From Odiellus spinosus (taxonomy: Eukaryota; Arthropoda; Arachnida; Opiliones; Phalangiidae), in NCBI GenBank assembly GCA_963920705.1, contig OY987240.1, forward strand, positions 124,001-188,000: DNA of 64,000 nt. Reading direction: 5' to 3'. Shown here piece by piece: positions 63,385-64,000 of this stretch (position 1 is the first letter of the stretch; every line of letters begins with the position of its first letter). The position numbers were made by a program, and so were the translations under genes. Below the pieces are notes generated by a model. That model ran no database searches, had not been told where the DNA came from, and worked only from the letters and a program-made list of their open reading frames with translations.

Positions 63385-64000
63385 GCAATTTAGACAAAAC
63401 CAAAGTCATTCGAAAGAGCAATTAATGGACAGTCTAAATAATAAGAGTTTTCAAAAATCCGTTGAAAAACAAGAAAAATATTGCCAATTCAAGAAACCAT
63501 ACAATATCAAAAGAGTCATATTTCAGATTTTAAAAATTCGCTTTTTGATTTTAGATGTTTTTAGAATTGGCCATATTTTCCATGTTTTTCAACGGATTTT
63601 CCAAAACTCTTTTTTTTTAGATAGACCAAAATTTGGCCTTTCGAGTGGTCTTAATTTTGTCTAAATCGCTTTAAAATCAAAAATTTTGTGTCCATTTGAA
63701 TCCAATAATCTTGTATTTTTAAGTGTTTTTGCTTAATTTTAACCAATTTTATATTTGTCACAATTTTGCAATTAAGACAAAACCAAAGTCATTCGAAAGA
63801 GCAATTAATGGACAGTCTAAATAATAAGAGTTTTCAAAAATCCGTTGAAAAACAAGAAAAATATGGCCAATTCAAGAAACCATACAATATCAAAATAGTC
63901 AAATTTCAGATTTTAAAAATTCGCTTTTTGATATTAGATGTTTTTTGAATTGGCTATATTTTCCATGTTTTTCAACGAATTTTCCAAAACTCTTGTTTTT
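63385..64000. repeat. 2-mer higher-order repeat, copy 2, cut by the window end
   Basis: Landmarks 63425 and 63808. It repeats the preceding pair with AATATTGCCAATTC (63478) and TTTGGCCTTTCGAG (63633). Private changes are TCAAAAGAGTC near 63508 and AACGAATTTTCC near the end. The last monomer lacks the rest of H2 and the spacer. Confidence 0.85.

Larger units (their letters stand above)
1..64000. repeat. Tandem satellite array of 383-384 bp monomers (whole window)
   Basis: The same 383-384 bp unit repeats head to tail from the first to the last base, with no unique insert. Following the ATG of ATGGACAG in each unit gives about 168 copies between 199 and 63808. The usual steps are 382, 383 or 384. 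Shorter steps of 372, 371, 368-370 and once 185 mark deleted monomers. Base composition is about 27% GC in one hand-counted monomer. Copies differ mostly by single bases and small indels, and these differences are shared between non-adjacent copies, which gives nested higher-order repeats. This is the pattern of centromeric or pericentromeric eukaryotic satellite DNA shaped by unequal exchange and gene conversion. No gene, tRNA, rRNA, transposon end or telomeric repeat was seen. The array is cut by both window ends. Satellite identity is certain; chromosomal location and species are inferred or unknown. Confidence 0.98.

Noticed and set aside
157-63948. Well over a hundred open frames of 60-99 codons on both strands, Lys/Gln/Asn-rich and highly similar to each other
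   Set aside because: They recur once per monomer, start at variable and often non-ATG positions depending on spacer type, and are interrupted by lone indels or stops (for example near 6810, 9424, 29965, 41335). The minus-strand set mirrors the plus set because the arms are inverted copies. No promoter, splice or codon-bias evidence supports them, and homogenisation alone explains their conservation.
1-64000. CRISPR array
   Set aside because: The repeat unit is nearly 400 bp and the intervals are not unique spacers but conserved satellite sequence. No cas genes are present.
1-64000. Transposon or MITE origin, since monomers have large inverted repeats
   Set aside because: No target-site duplications, transposase remnants or isolated copies in unique DNA occur in this window. 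A MITE ancestor amplified in tandem remains possible but cannot be shown here.
1-64000. Telomeric repeats, rRNA or tRNA genes
   Set aside because: I saw no runs of TTAGG, TTAGGG, TCAGG or related telomere units. No GC-richer segment with rRNA or tRNA character breaks the array.
1-64000. Prokaryotic or phage origin
   Set aside because: There is no coding density and no genes over 64 kb. A 168-copy tandem satellite with HORs is a eukaryotic pattern.

Overview
The whole 64 kb window is one uninterrupted tandem satellite-DNA array. I found no protein-coding gene, RNA gene, transposon or other unique sequence in it. The basic unit is 383-384 bp and very AT-rich (104 G+C in 384 bases of one hand-counted monomer at about 541-924, 27%). 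It repeats head to tail about 168 times. I tracked it with one landmark, the ATG of ATGGACAG in the left arm, which runs from position 199 to 63808. The array continues past both window ends. An AT-rich array of several hundred bp monomers with higher-order structure is typical of centromeric or pericentromeric heterochromatin in a eukaryote. An insect (for example a beetle) is plausible, but the sequence does not identify the organism.

The monomer is itself an inverted duplication. A left arm (H1, about 128 bp, + sense) and a right arm (H2, about 127 bp, the same sequence in - sense, about 80-85% identical by hand alignment) flank a 30-base centre. A 99-bp spacer with two further small dyads separates H2 from the next H1. 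Every monomer is therefore a potential long hairpin or cruciform. This also explains why similar lysine-rich reading frames of 60-99 codons appear on both strands: they are the two arms read in opposite directions, not genes.

Layout, left to right (block edges approximate). 1-5756: 7-mer higher-order repeat (HOR) of 2686 bp in two copies, with one preceding unit. 5757-8790: near-uniform 384-bp monomers. 8791-15494: first spacer-B monomers, with 4-mer, 3-mer and 6-mer relationships. 15495-19891: 2866-bp (7.5-monomer) duplication containing a 569-bp, 1.5-monomer duplication and a half-deleted monomer. 19892-24102: 3-mer HOR of 1148 bp. 24103-29468: uniform monomers, then a 1149-bp 3-mer pair. 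29469-32885: 4-mer HOR of about 1519 bp. 32886-35929: 3-mer HOR of 1139 bp. 35930-40121: 4-mer HOR of 1521 bp. 40122-43539: 6-mer HOR of 2284 bp. 43540-47338: mosaic. 47339-54571: 1521-bp 4-mer again, interrupted, with a further copy offset 3808 bp. 54572-64000: a divergent family with 3-mer, 8-mer and finally 2-mer (766 bp) periods.

The main points of interest are the dyad monomer, the repeated change of HOR period within one array, the half-monomer rearrangement near 17.83 kb, and the uneven conservation of the two arms. All comparisons were made by eye at diagnostic bases. No exhaustive alignment was run.
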